The notes beneath the pieces were generated by a model. The model was given only the letters and a program-made list of their open reading frames with translations. It did no database searches and was not told the origin of the DNA. A stretch of DNA of 64,000 nt from Utricularia gibba (Eukaryota; Streptophyta; Magnoliopsida; Lamiales; Lentibulariaceae): contig CM007992.1 of the NCBI GenBank assembly GCA_002189035.1, forward strand, positions 2,852,001 to 2,916,000, given 5' to 3'. The position numbers were made by a program, and so were the translations under genes. Positions 1-11,248 of this stretch are shown one piece after another (within the stretch, counting starts at the first letter, position 1; every line of letters starts with the position of its first letter).

Positions 1-1269
1 CTCGCGATGGTGAATCCAGCGTGACGGATCAAATTCGGATGGCTAACTACTGGCTGGAAATTTCTCTCATGGGTAATTCATTTGTTATAAATGTCTTCAT
101 GTGTATGTTTGTTGTTTGACGTTTGATTTTTCAACACTTTACTCTTTAGTGATTTTTCCATGGTTTTTTTTTTTTCATTTTATGTTCTCTGATTCATCTG
201 TTCAATCGTAGTTTTCTCATTGAAGTACTTACTGACTTTTCTCATCCCTGTATCATGCTTCTCATGTACAACTCATGTGATGATGCCTGTTTAAAAGTAA
301 AGAGTGCGTGCTTTAGAGTCCATTGAGGCTGCAACGCTTGAACCTGTTACTGAATTTTACCGTGAGCGTGAGTTTATGTGGAAGAGATTTCTTCTGATAG
401 TAACGTTGATGTTCATGTATGTTTACAACAGAAAAAATAATTGAAATGACCAGTGTGTTTATATTCCCATAAAACAGTTCTTTTTCCTATCAGTAAAGAT
501 ATACGCAGAAAACAGTTACTAAGTTGCTTGATTCTGATTTTAATTCCGTAACGCAGAGTTTGTTTGATGCACAGAAGCCTTCTTCTTTCACATTAGGCAA
601 AGTTTATGTTGTGGATCTTATTTGTGAAAACATATCTTTCACATCCTCTATGGCTTTAGACTGATAGAATCATCATTTGAGTTCGGTTGCCTTTGCAAGT
701 CTGTGGTCACTGAGAGCTCATGTTCCATCATTGGTTTTTTATATTGTGTATATGCTGAATGTTTTGGTGTGTTTCAGCAGAATATTGTGTATATTCGATG
801 GTGGTAACTACTCTATAAAAGGTGAGACCTTTTTTAATTTTCTGCAGGGATCTTGCTATTTCTCGGATTCACAATCAACAGACTGCATTATTGTTTACGA
901 GACCTGAGTTTGAGGAGGAAACAAAGTCGAGTATTGGATGATGTTAAGCCTGCTGCATCCGAGGAATTCAAAGCACTAGAACAAGAGAGATCGAAGCTTC
1001 AAGAAAAGATAACGCAGCTTCAAATGCAGCTGGAGAAAAGGGACCATGAAGCACACCTGCTGAAAGCACAACTTCTGAAGACGGGCGGAGAGGCAAAGCA
1101 GTTGACCATACAGCTTGAAGAAAAGACCAAGGAAGCAACCTCCGCAGAAGCCAATGCATTGGCTTTGAGAAAGCAATCCGAGGGGTTTCTTCTCGAATAC
1201 GATCGGCTGCTTGAAGAAAACCAGATCCTTCGAAGGAAGCTCTTCTCTGAGAACAAGAAAGACATGTGA
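1..1269 (+). CDS. BAP31-like ER membrane protein, 3' part only
   Basis: This is the C-terminal part of a B-cell-receptor-associated-protein-31-like protein, an ER membrane protein of the secretory pathway. Two exons are visible. The first (1-72, running off the left edge) reads RDGESSVTDQIRMANYW and continues to SLMG. The second (848-1269) completes the glycine codon and reads LLFLGFTINRLHYCLRDL, then a long charged coiled coil ending LRRKLFSENKKDM before TGA. The 775-bp intron has GT and AG ends and is phase 1. A hydrophobic segment followed by a coiled coil and a Lys-rich end is the family's architecture. The first transmembrane segments and the start codon lie outside the window. The family call rests on recognised sequence; a finer orthology is not claimed. 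Confidence 0.85.
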
Positions 1270-1976
1270 GGTAATATTCTCTGCACCCCTTTTTTCCCTT
1301 CTACATCCTGTTTGTTTTATGTTGTGTTTACACCATCTGCGAACCAAAAACAAAAGGAACCGAGTACAGAAATTGCTTTGCTTTGTGTCCAAAGCTGGCC
1401 TAAAACGCCAAGATACAAGGTTTCCTTGTTTTGGGCATAGAGTTCGCCCATTTCCTTGAACCCAGACCATGAACAAGGAAGGTTTCTTTGCTTTGGGCAT
1501 AGAGAACGCCCATGTGTAGGCCCAGTTGAGGGATAAAGTATTATATTCGTTTTCGGCTCATTTTAGAATGGGCGGCCCATGTGATATCTTAGCTTTGGGC
1601 CGGTGTACTCTTTTTCAAAACCTGAACAAAGAAAACGCCGTCGTTTTGGCGTGCTTCCAGTTCCGTCTTCATCGTCTGCAACTCCGTTCTTCATCTTCGT
1701 TTTCGCGCCGTTTCAGTAGATGGTTACATCTCCCATTCTTCTCTTTTTGCTAAATGAAGCAAGAGATATGGATGCTGAAACTATTGAAATGATGTTTTGA
1801 GAGTATTTACGTTTGAATGCTCCGGTCGATAGTGCAAGGAATTTTTGGTTTTCTAAAGATTACTGATTCACTGTGTTAACGACTTAGGCTTTGGATTCAC
1901 TAGTCCAGGGTTAAAGGAAGCAGAAGTTCTAGTAAACAGCATGATCTATTGAGATTTCGTGCTCCTATTTTGTTCG
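1270..1976. promoter_or_regulatory. 3' UTR of BAP31-like gene, then promoter/leader of the PPR gene
   Basis: There is no convincing coding frame here. Two 35-bp direct repeats (1417-1451 and 1479-1513, 31 of 35 identical by eye) each contain GGGCATAGAG followed by a CGCCCAT. GGCCCA or its complement recurs near 1518, 1573 and 1596. Such TGGGCC/GGCCCA elements are common in promoters of plant housekeeping and organelle-targeted protein genes. The stretch 1620-1976 is probably transcribed leader of the PPR gene. The division between the two genes' UTRs is inferred. Confidence 0.45.
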
Positions 1977-4334
1977 ATGAGAGTATCAGCTTCTCTGTGG
2001 AAAATTTCGAAGAACATCCACTTTGTTAGATTTTATGGTGTTCCTTCACTAGCGCATTTTATGCCTTATTTAGCAGATGCGGGCTCTGAGGAACAGAGTT
2101 CAGATGTGGAAAACGAGTCCAATCCATCATTTCACTCCAAAAGCAGCAACCTTTCTGAATCTCCCCAGGTGCGCTCGTCTGATGTTGTTGAGATTCTGAG
2201 AAATTTGAGAAATAAACCCTTGTCTGCACTTTCATTTTTTTACCAACTCCAGGAAGATGGATTTCAGCCTGATGTCCAGTGTTATTTGGTTATTATTAAA
2301 ATTCTTTGCCAGAGAAACCGGGATGTGAATAAGGAGTTGGATTCTTTGTTTATAGATATCGTACATTTGAAGAAACATGAATTGTGTTTTGAGATGCCGG
2401 AGTTGTTGGAAGCAATGGCAAATGAAGCTACATATGGGGGGTCAATTTCCTTGATTATTGCCTTTAGTTCCTTGGTTAAGAGCTTAGTGTCTGTAGGCAT
2501 GTTTGATAAAGCCTTTGACACTCTCCATGACATCAAAAGACATGGGATCACGCCATGCTTGTTTTCATGTAATTATTTGATTCGCATGCTGACACACCAT
2601 GGGGAAACAGATTTAGCTGTAGCTGTGTTTAGAAATATGAAGGATCTTGGTCTTTATCCTAATACATTTACCTTTGCTATTTTGGTAATAGCCTACATTC
2701 GAGATGGAAATATTGAAATGGTGTGGGAGATGTTCTTGGAGATGGAGAAAGATGGAGCTCCGAACATTGATGCATATACTTATAATGTTGTTATTCAAGG
2801 TCTTGCTCGGGAAAAGAGAATGCTACAGGCAGAAGTTGTATATCTTCGAATGCTAAAACGGGGGCTTGAAGTCAATTATCGTCCACTGATTCATGGTTAT
2901 TGTCAGTCTGGAGATATTATGAAAGCTATAACTGTTTGTGTTGAAATGGAAAAAAATGGAAGGAAAGCTGATTGTGTTATTCTCACAGACATTCTTCAAT
3001 GCTTATGCTTGAACGGCATGCCTAGAGAAGCCATACTACAGTTTAGAAGATTCAAGGCAGAAAGTAATGTTGTTGACAAAGTTGCCTACAATGTTGCAAT
3101 GGATGCCTTCTGTAAAATGGGGCGGTTGGATGATGCTTTGATGCTGTTTCAGGAGATGAGGCTTGAGAAATTGATTCCTGATCTTGTGCACTACACCACT
3201 TTGATCAATGGTTTTTTTCTCTATGGGAAGATCCTTCATGCTAAAAACATATTTCTGGAAATGAAACTAGAAGGTTTTCAGCCTGATGAAATTGCGTACG
3301 ATGTCATCGCTGGTGGAATGTCCCAGCTTGGTCATCTAGACGAAGTGTTCTGTATTTTGGATGAAATGAAATCCCAGGGTCTGACTCCAAGCTCACTGAC
3401 CCACAACAAGATAATCAAAGGTCTATGCACTGCAGGAAAAGTTGAGGAAGCTGTAAGGTATTTCAAGAACGTGTATCCAAAGAGGATAGACACCTATGCC
3501 TCCATGATTAATGGGTATTGCGAGTCTGGTAGAGCTACTGAAGGCCACGATCATTTTAATAGTCTGATAAATAGATGCGGTGTGGAAGCAGGAAGTTTAG
3601 TAAGCAAATGTGGCTTTAAACTTATGAACGCCCTTTGCGCGGAAGGTGAAAACGCCAGAGCTATTGAGCTGTTCAAGACTTTGCTCCACTTGGGCAATAA
3701 AACAGATATGATTGTTTACGGCAAACTCATTCATGCTCTTTGTTGTGCTGGTGATATGCCACGGGCGCAATGGGTATTTGATCAAATTGTCAACAGAGGA
3801 TTGCCTCCAAACGTGACCCTGTACACAATGCTGATGCATGGCTACCTTCGTGCTAACAGTCCCGAGAAGTCCATTGATCTTTTAACTGACATGAAGGCGA
3901 GGGGCATTTACCCTGACACCATTGCATACACTGTCCTGCTTGACGGCCTTTCAAAACTAAGCTCCAAAATGGCTCGATGGAAAGAGGGTGCAGAGACGAG
4001 CAATGATCTGTGTGGATTCATTTCAGACTTGTTGAACGAGATGAAGGAGCTGAATGTCCAGCCAGATCTGAAAATGTATACCGCGTTGATAGATCGAAAC
4101 TGCAAGTCCCGCAACATCAACGATGCTGTTTCTCTCTTCAATGAAATGGTGGAAGGGGCGATGATCCCTGCTGACACTGTTGCATATACTGCCCTGATGT
4201 CCGGCTACTGCACGCAGGGAAAGATGGACAAGGCCTATGGCTTGTTGAAGGAGATGATCCCCAAGGGAGTCCACCCAGACAGACGCACCCTGCTCACATT
4301 CCATCAGTGCATCAAGGGAGGTGAAATGCGGTAG
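1977..4334 (+). CDS. P-class pentatricopeptide repeat protein, probably mitochondrial
   Basis: An intronless gene for about 785 residues, built of P-type PPR motifs of about 35 residues with typical cores such as YNVAMDAFCKMGRLDDAL, YTTLINGFFLYGKI and YTALMSGYCTQGKMDKAY. PPR proteins bind organellar RNA in a sequence-specific way and affect its processing, stability or translation. The N-terminus (MRVSASLWKISKNIHFVRFY) is rich in Ser, Arg and hydrophobic residues and poor in acids, as expected of a mitochondrial presequence. The frame is open upstream to 1959, but the first ATG is at 1977. There is no E or DYW tail, so an editing role is not indicated. Sequence and length resemble Arabidopsis At2g26790; that assignment is from memory and moderate. 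Confidence 0.9.
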   Translation: MRVSASLWKISKNIHFVRFYGVPSLAHFMPYLADAGSEEQSSDVENESNPSFHSKSSNLSESPQVRSSDVVEILRNLRNKPLSALSFFYQLQEDGFQPDVQCYLVIIKILCQRNRDVNKELDSLFIDIVHLKKHELCFEMPELLEAMANEATYGGSISLIIAFSSLVKSLVSVGMFDKAFDTLHDIKRHGITPCLFSCNYLIRMLTHHGETDLAVAVFRNMKDLGLYPNTFTFAILVIAYIRDGNIEMVWEMFLEMEKDGAPNIDAYTYNVVIQGLAREKRMLQAEVVYLRMLKRGLEVNYRPLIHGYCQSGDIMKAITVCVEMEKNGRKADCVILTDILQCLCLNGMPREAILQFRRFKAESNVVDKVAYNVAMDAFCKMGRLDDALMLFQEMRLEKLIPDLVHYTTLINGFFLYGKILHAKNIFLEMKLEGFQPDEIAYDVIAGGMSQLGHLDEVFCILDEMKSQGLTPSSLTHNKIIKGLCTAGKVEEAVRYFKNVYPKRIDTYASMINGYCESGRATEGHDHFNSLINRCGVEAGSLVSKCGFKLMNALCAEGENARAIELFKTLLHLGNKTDMIVYGKLIHALCCAGDMPRAQWVFDQIVNRGLPPNVTLYTMLMHGYLRANSPEKSIDLLTDMKARGIYPDTIAYTVLLDGLSKLSSKMARWKEGAETSNDLCGFISDLLNEMKELNVQPDLKMYTALIDRNCKSRNINDAVSLFNEMVEGAMIPADTVAYTALMSGYCTQGKMDKAYGLLKEMIPKGVHPDRRTLLTFHQCIKGGEMR

Positions 4335-5577
4335 GTAGGCCACCAACATAGAATTTGTATACCACAATCATTGTTAGGCCGCTGGTCTTATTTTCATGGC
4401 TGCCCACAATAACGAAGACCCAACACCGTAAATACATTAGTGATACAAGAATATGTAATTTGAAATTATTATATGAAATACGGTGAAAATATGTCAATGT
4501 AAAAAATAATAATGGATACTTCCATTTGTAGATCATAAGCTGAAAAATTTATTATTTGAAAAAGATGGAGAACATCCCTAGATTATGTAGAAACATGAAC
4601 ATCAATATCCTAGAATTTGGATTTTTCTTTAGGGTGCGTTTGGTTGCTGGGTTTGGCCTAAACCCAGGTTTAATTTATTTGGGTTTAGGGAACCCGATTT
4701 TGTGGGTTTAATCTTTGTAAATTGTGTTTGGTTGATGGGTTTACATTATTTGAGTTTAAATGAACCCACGTTTGGTAGGTGGGTATAAAATTAGGTTTAT
4801 ACATAATTTTCATGGGAATTTACTAATATAGCCTTTCATACTTGTCCACCGACTTTCACACCGACTTTACCAATCAGACATATTCCTCTTTATTACCATT
4901 AGTTTTCCCCCTTCGTCCACCGACTTTCACACTCGATTGTCGCGGTGCTGCCGATCGACAAGATCTCTCAATTTCACAAGTAATTGAGAGTGAAGAGCCA
5001 TGGGTTAAGTCTAGATTGTATACTCCCTTCGTTGCGCAGAGTTTCTCGTTTGAAATCCATTGAATTTTGAGTGAATTTTACGGTTTACTTGTATGCGTCT
5101 AAGATTAAGCTTTCTTTAGTTTCTATCACTACTGATTCATATTGCATTATGTATTCAGTGTTGATTGTGGTGAACAGTGGGTTAGTCTACATGCATTTGA
5201 TATTTAGATCTACCTGTTTTATGTTTAGTTCTTGCTGCCAGTGGAATCTCTTAGGAGCATTTGAAGTTTGAGACAGTAATGACATAATTTCATCCAAAGT
5301 TGTTCCTTCCCTCATGTATTGGATTTGCATCTTATGCATCGTTTAGGGTCAATTCTTTCTTAGTTGTCGTAGGAACTATGCAAAGTAGATTGTGGTGATT
5401 GGTGTCAAGGAGATGTATAGAATTCCAACATAAGATTTGTATATTCTTATTATAATAAATAATAATATATTCAGAAATGAAGATAAAATAATCAAATATA
5501 TAAAAAATATAAATAATTAATAATTGATTAAACCTATATTTTATTATGTGATTCATATTTATTATATATTTGAATTT
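4335..5577. other. Intergenic, AT-rich, with short repeats
   Basis: No gene is supported. From 4633 there is a stretch full of GGGTTTA/AACCCA-like units beginning GGTGCGTTTGGTT, a phrase that recurs in many plant genomes and may mark a small non-autonomous transposon, but no matching inverted end was found. An 18-bp direct repeat, GTCCACCGACTTTCACAC, lies at 4844-4861 and 4915-4932. The open frames here have no recognisable similarity. From 5450 the DNA is AT-rich and leads into the copia element. Confidence 0.5.
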
Positions 5578-5729
5578 TGTTGAAAATAATACTTAATTGT
5601 ATTATGATATTTGTATTTTATATCATATAAATTGTAAGAAAGACTAATGTAAAGTTAGTCTTGATTGTTATTATTCTAACCTTGTGTTTCTATTTCATCA
5701 TTTTTGTCAATTTATCCATGAATTCAACA
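5578..5729 (+). repeat. Left LTR of the copia element
   Basis: A 152-bp terminal repeat, TGTTGAAAATAA to GAATTCAACA, followed directly by the primer-binding-site-like TGGTGTCAGAAG. It aligns along its length with 9348-9501 with scattered substitutions and small indels, so the insertion is not recent. Confidence 0.85.
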
Positions 5730-8700
5730 TGGTGTCAGAAGTGGAATAACCTTGAATATTGTCGTTTTCAATTTAGAAAAGTGTTACTCTTTTTGAAGGT
5801 AAAAAGCTTCAATTTTTATTTTCAAAGATCTTAATCTTATGATTTTTATTGTTATGGCTTCGAATTTGCTTGTTTTAAACCTATGGGGGCAAGTTGTTTA
5901 ATTGAAACATACCACCATTAATTATATTATATAAAAAAATTTGATGTTTACATTTTTGACCAATCATAAACATATCGATTACATCAATAATTCTATTTCT
6001 ATTCTTAAGAAAATCATCACAACAATCGATTCAATTTCTAAAGTTACATTTGAAGGTGTTAACCCTAAATTTGAAGATTGGGTTGCCAACAATGTACAAG
6101 TTCTTTACTGAATCAAATCAAATTTATCTAAGGAAATATTGTTGCAAGTATTGAATCTTTGCACTTTTGTAGAATTCTGAAATTTTTTGAAGAAAACCTA
6201 CTTGATTCATAGTGAATCTAAAGTCATGCAACTGAAGTGATCATTCTCTACGATCAAACACAGTGATAAGCAAAGCATCACAATTTTTTACAATGAAGTG
6301 AAAAGTTTGTGAGATCAATTGGAGTCAATTAATGATAGCATGAAATCAAGAGATAAAATCATGTATTTTATAGAAGGATTGTTGAATTGTTATCAATGAT
6401 TGGTTACTACTTTACATGATCAAGAATCAATGTCTTCTTTTTATTGTATTTTACCTATGTTTCTTATATATGAGCAGAGATTTAAGACCCGAAATAAGTT
6501 ATCTTTACCAAGTATCGTTCTTGATGAATCTGCTATTCTAGCAATGCAATGACCACAGTGGTGGTCAACGTTGATGTTTCAAAAGTAATTTTTAAGGCAA
6601 CTTTCAGCATCAAAATCCTTTGTTTTCCACTGGAAATCAACCTTATCATGGTGGAATTCATTCAGATTACTCATGTTTTCATGCAAAGTTATGGTGGCTA
6701 GATGGCTGAGGTGGACAACCACCTATTATTTTTCAAATTTAATCTTGTGGAAGTCACTTTACTGTGAATTATTATAATTGTTATGAGTAACAAATTTATA
6801 ATGTAAATTATGCGAATTTGCAACATAGAGAAGATTATGGACATCTTGGAACTCGAGTCCATAAACATTTTAAAAATTGTAGTTCATGCAATTTTTATAA
6901 CTATCCAACTCATCAAAATTTTCTAAATTCGGTTGCTTCCTTTGTTCTACAACAGTCTTCGACTCCACACATCTCGATTGATAATGTTGTTCTGATGCAT
7001 TGTATAAATTTAAATAGAAGTTATGGCTTTGTTGAAGTTTATGTGGATCACTCAATGTTTATTTATCAAAAGTAGGGGGAGCTTGTTATTCTACTTCTCT
7101 ATTTTGATGATATGTTGATTACAGAGAGTTTGTTAAGTGTTCTTTTCTAAGTATTTATTATATATTATTAAATGCTAATTAAGTATTAAATCGCTCAATT
7201 TAGAATTTATATTGATAGGTATTTAATTTTATTAGAAAAATCCTATTTTGTATTTTGTACATATTTTGTTGTTTTTTTCGTGCACTTTTATTCAAAATGT
7301 CAAGAGTTAGGTTTAGAGTATTGTAAGAAACTTGCAGGAAACTAGACATTGATGTTTTGTGCCTTATATGTGACTTGGGTCAATTTTGAATGGAATACTG
7401 ACACTAGTTAGGACCCCTGACTTATGGCATGTTATAGTCAACATCAATGATTGGATGCTTACTTGCACGTATGAGAAAGGCGTTGGTGCACGCAAGACAG
7501 AAAGAATGATGAAAGAGGAGTAGAATAAGTTAATACACGTAGGAAGTAAATTAAAACAAACTTGTAACACTATCTTTTGGACTTTTTTCACACTTTGTTC
7601 TTACACTTAGAACTTTTGATTCTTCTTCTCTACCAAGGAAGGAAGAACACTTTAACTTTTCATTTTTCGTTTTCTGTTTTCATGTCCATTCGTGGCTAAA
7701 CTCTTTCAGTTTTTGAAAATACATGAAGTTTCTTTCCAAATCTTGAGCGTCAATCTCAGTTCTTTACTGAATTCATTCCAGATTTTACATACTTCCACGC
7801 GTCTTGTTACAGTCATTCTGTAACGTCTTCTAGTCACGATCCATGAGTAGTAGGTCACTTCTTATGGATTTTGATGAAGAGCAGGGTGAAGAGTACCATC
7901 TTCAATACTATCGGTTCGAGGAAAATAGTGAATTGTTTTTTATCGAGGTGTCTCGATAGTGGATGGGTAGTGACCTCGTACCCACCACTGATCAATGGCA
8001 ACAACTAGGCATACGTGTGTAATTCGATTTTGAAGGCAATCGATGACAATCCTCTTGTCTTCTCAATCATCCAAAAGGAAATCACATGAGGCTATTCTCG
8101 TGGCTCCTTGTCAATCAAAGTGCAAGGGAGAATAGACTATTTCTTGCTCCTATAACCAATTATTCGAGATGAAATGGAATCCAATTTACAGGAATTACTC
8201 CCCTTAGTGAAAATCCATTACTTACGTTATATCTTTTATTTTTGTACTTCAAAAACCTTCTTTTACAAACCCGTAATAATTTGTAAAAGTTTGTACAAAA
8301 TAATTTTCAAAACTCAACTTCCTGAAATTGACACTCATACTACGCTTTATTATGTTTTACGCTTTTCTAAATTAAAATTTATTGAGAAAATGACACACAA
8401 CAAAGTTCAACCATTTGAGCTGATCATATCAAACAAATGTTGAATTCAAAGTTTAAAATGTCTGATCTTGGAGAGTTGAAGTATTTTCTTGGCCTAGAAA
8501 GTACTCGATCAAAGCCAGCCATGCACTTGAATCGAAAAAAATATGCTTCAAATTTACTGAAAAAAACCGAGATGATGGACTGTAAAATGATTATCATCCC
8601 AACAGTTGTGTCTATGGATAATTTTGATAATTCTAAAGGGTTAATGGCGAGTTCTAGTGTGTTTCAATCTTTGGTAGAAGGCCTCTAGTATCTGACATTT

Positions 8701-9347
8701 TTCTAACTTGATATCACTTATAGTGTAAATCATGTCTTTCAATTTATGTATAAGTCATATTAGAAGTCTTTTAATCAATTGAAACAGATTTTATTTCATG
8801 TCAAAAGAACTATATATGATGGATTAGTTTTATATTGTGAAAATCCAGAGTTTCTCTCTTTGAATTTTTTGTAGGCATATTGTGACTCATATTGGGCAAC
8901 AAATTCGATTAGCCATCTATTTGTATGTGATTTCTAGATCTATTTTGATAGTAATTTGATAGCTTGGAAAAGTAGGAATTAGAAACTATAGCTCGTTCTT
9001 CTAATGAGGTTGAGTATAGATGGCTTTGACCTAGATTGTTGCAGAGATGATTTGGTTATGAAGACTTCTTTATTTTTTTGATGGGTTACAGTGACAAGTC
9101 ACGAGTATACTGTGATAATAAGAGTGTCATGGCTATTGCCATGAATCCAATTTTCATTGACAAGACCAAACATGTATAAATTGATCATCATTTTATTTGA
9201 GAATGCATTGAGGATGGTAAATTGAGTTTACACTATATAAATTATAAAAATCAATATGTAGACATCTTTGTGCAAGGATTGCAACGACCTCGATTGAATA
9301 TTTGAAAAACAAACTTTGCAAATTTGGTATGCATGTTTGAGGGGAAG

Positions 9348-9501
9348 TGTTGGAAATAATGTTTAATTTTATTATTATATTTGTATTTTATATCATATAA
9401 ATAATGAAAAAACATAATGTAAAATTAATCTTGACTGTTGTTATTCCAATCTTGTGTATCTCTGTTTTATTTTTTTTGTTGATTTATCTACAAATTCAAC
9501 A
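9348..9501 (+). repeat. Right LTR of the copia element
   Basis: A 154-bp copy of the left LTR, beginning TGTTGGAAATAA and ending AATTCAACA. It is preceded by the polypurine tract TTTGAGGGGAAG at about 9336-9347. Confidence 0.85.
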
Positions 9502-10102
9502 GGTTTCAGGTGTGCTCAACTAACCCATCGAATCTTTAATTTTGTATGGTATTAATGAATTTGTCTTGTAACATAGCTTACATGGTTAAGATAATAAGTT
9601 TTTTATTGATATGAATTTCAGTTAAAAAAAACAAGATGCATTGTATTTAATCGATAAAATTAAATTAATTTATGACTTAAACACTATTTACAATCATAAA
9701 AAAGTTTTAATTGCATTAAAAAATAAATTCAACTTGAAAGTAAGTATTAAAATAATTAAAACTGAAATAATCAATTATATAAAAAATTATAAATTATTAT
9801 AAATTGATTAATATCTATATTTATTATATAATTGTGCTTCACATATTCGTCAAACCTAAGTGTTCCTTAATTTAAACAATTATGAGTTTTCTCTTAATAT
9901 TTTTACTGTTGCCTGCAACTCTCCCAAGAGATGATCGTTGAGCAGTGAAAGTTTAAACTCCTGTAATCCCTTCCCATTTGCCCCAGCTGAACCAGCTCTA
10001 GATAGATTGACAAACCCATGTCGTTACATAGTAGCATCTGTTAGAGATTCCGATCGATGGACAGAAAAGATGCAACGGAACACCCTCAGTCAAAATCAAA
10101 AC
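9502..10102. other. AT-rich intergenic region
   Basis: No gene or repeat was recognised up to about 9900. The last 200 bases probably hold the 3' UTR of the minus-strand WADQW gene that ends at 10103. Confidence 0.4.
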
Positions 10103-10330
10103 TCACTCAACTGCGGAATGGGTCGTCTTCTTCTTGCACTTGCTTTTCAGCCACTTGATTCCCTTTGATGACCCATTTCCAACCCTTTGCAACCCAGTGA
10201 TGGCCTTATCAAGTCGAGACGTCGGGGCCGCTGTCTTTTCCTCAGCCGTACCTTCGTTCTTCGCGTCAGGGATCACGCCAAACCCTCCTTCTCCCCATTG
10301 ATCTGCCCAGCTTGTGCCCTCTGCAGCCAT
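10103..10330 (-). CDS. Small conserved plant protein, WADQW type, unknown function
   Basis: The frame gives 75 residues from the ATG at 10328-10330: MAAEGTSWADQWGEGGFG at the N-terminus, a central LDKAITGLQRVGNGSSKG and a basic end (IKWLKSKCKKKTTHSAVE). Small plant proteins with an N-terminal SWADQW motif and a C-terminal W(I/L)K.K..KKT segment are widespread and uncharacterised; the match is from memory. Just upstream the minus strand reads a pyrimidine tract ending CCCAG before GCAAACTTATCAACAATG, which looks like a splice acceptor of a 5'-UTR intron. There is no signal peptide or membrane segment. The start is chosen because the frame upstream would be intron. Confidence 0.6.
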   Translation of the reverse strand: MAAEGTSWADQWGEGGFGVIPDAKNEGTAEEKTAAPTSRLDKAITGLQRVGNGSSKGIKWLKSKCKKKTTHSAVE

Positions 10331-11204
10331 TGTTGATAAGTTTGCCTGGGAAAAAAACACAGGGATTGGATCTGTGGAGAGGATGATGAAGAAGGCAGAG
10401 AAACTTGAAAGGAAGTAGGCATGTGGGTAAGCTGTCCCTTGGGAGCCGTTGACATAAAAACACCTACTTGCCAGCTCACTGTTTTTTTTTTTTTTTGTGT
10501 TTTTAGCAACAAAAATAAAAGTATAGAATTGTGTGTTTTTTTTATCAGTAATTTTTTTATTTAAATAAAGTTATATATATCTGGCTATATTTCAAAATTT
10601 GAGAAACAAAGCTTAACCTAAAGCACGCAATAAATTAATTATCTATTCATGTTAACTTAGTGTATCAAAAATATTGGTTTTTTGTATTTATATTTATTAA
10701 TAGCTTATAAATTATACGTTATCAAGTAGTTCTAATGAAGAGCATACAATTTGTGTTTGATTTAATTGTAATTTACAAATAGGATAAAATTTAATTTAGA
10801 AGATTAATTTTTTAATGATATACTTATATAAAAATTCTCTACATTAAATGAAATTCAAATATTTCATTAAAATGTGTAAGAAATATTATTTTTAAAAATA
10901 CTGAGAGATCATAAAAAATAATATTTCTTTATTCATATTAATTCAAATTTTCAATTGTGATATCTTTTTAATGTCAACTCATATACAAACAAAACATTAT
11001 ATTTATTGTTTTATTAGTTCTCTACAATATCCCCTACATCCTAGAGATACACTCCTTGTAAGTAAGCTGTAAAAAAAATGAAAAATGAAACCATGGGATG
11101 ATGCTAATTGCGCATGTTGCATTTTTTGTGAGTCCTGCAGGTGAGAAGCTGTTAGAACACAGGGAAGTCATTGTAAGAAAGCTGCAGGTTCTGTAGAGTG
11201 TCTC
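10331..11204. other. Leader of the WADQW gene, then AT-rich spacer
   Basis: The first 150 bases probably hold the 5' UTR and promoter of the minus-strand WADQW gene, including a T-run near 10480. From 10500 to 11100 the DNA is strongly AT-rich with no open frame or repeat that could be recognised. Confidence 0.4.
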
Positions 11205-11210
11205 TATAAA
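11205..11210 (+). promoter_or_regulatory. TATA box of the small secreted protein gene
   Basis: TATAAA in the context TCTCTATAAAACC lies 39 bp upstream of the ATG at 11249. A start site about 25-30 bp downstream would leave only a 10-15-base leader. Confidence 0.5.
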
Positions 11211-11248
11211 ACCTAGTCACCTCATCAGTATTTCATCACTCACTGAAA

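Larger units (their letters stand above)
5578..9501 (+). mobile_element. Degenerate Ty1/copia LTR retrotransposon
   Basis: A 3.9-kb element bounded by LTRs at 5578-5729 and 9348-9501, both starting TGTTG and ending CAACA. The left LTR is followed by TGGTGTCAGAAG, a primer-binding site like the initiator-tRNA-Met type. A purine tract (TTTGAGGGGAAG) precedes the right LTR. Internal coding is broken by many stops. Reverse transcriptase pieces remain at about 7080-7125 (LLLYFDDMLI, equivalent to YVDD) and 8437-8690 (FKMSDLGELKYFLGLE), and an RNase H piece (AYCDSYWATNSI) near 8875. Between the two RT pieces lie about 1.3 kb of unrelated sequence. The 5-bp flanks (aattt and ggttt) do not form a clear target duplication. 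It is a dead copy. Confidence 0.85.

Noticed and set aside
976-1500. Minus-strand open frame of 174 codons
   Set aside because: It is the shadow of the BAP31-like coiled-coil exon on the other strand.
4633-5060. Possible small non-autonomous transposon starting GGTGCGTTTGGTT
   Set aside because: No inverted terminal partner or target duplication found.
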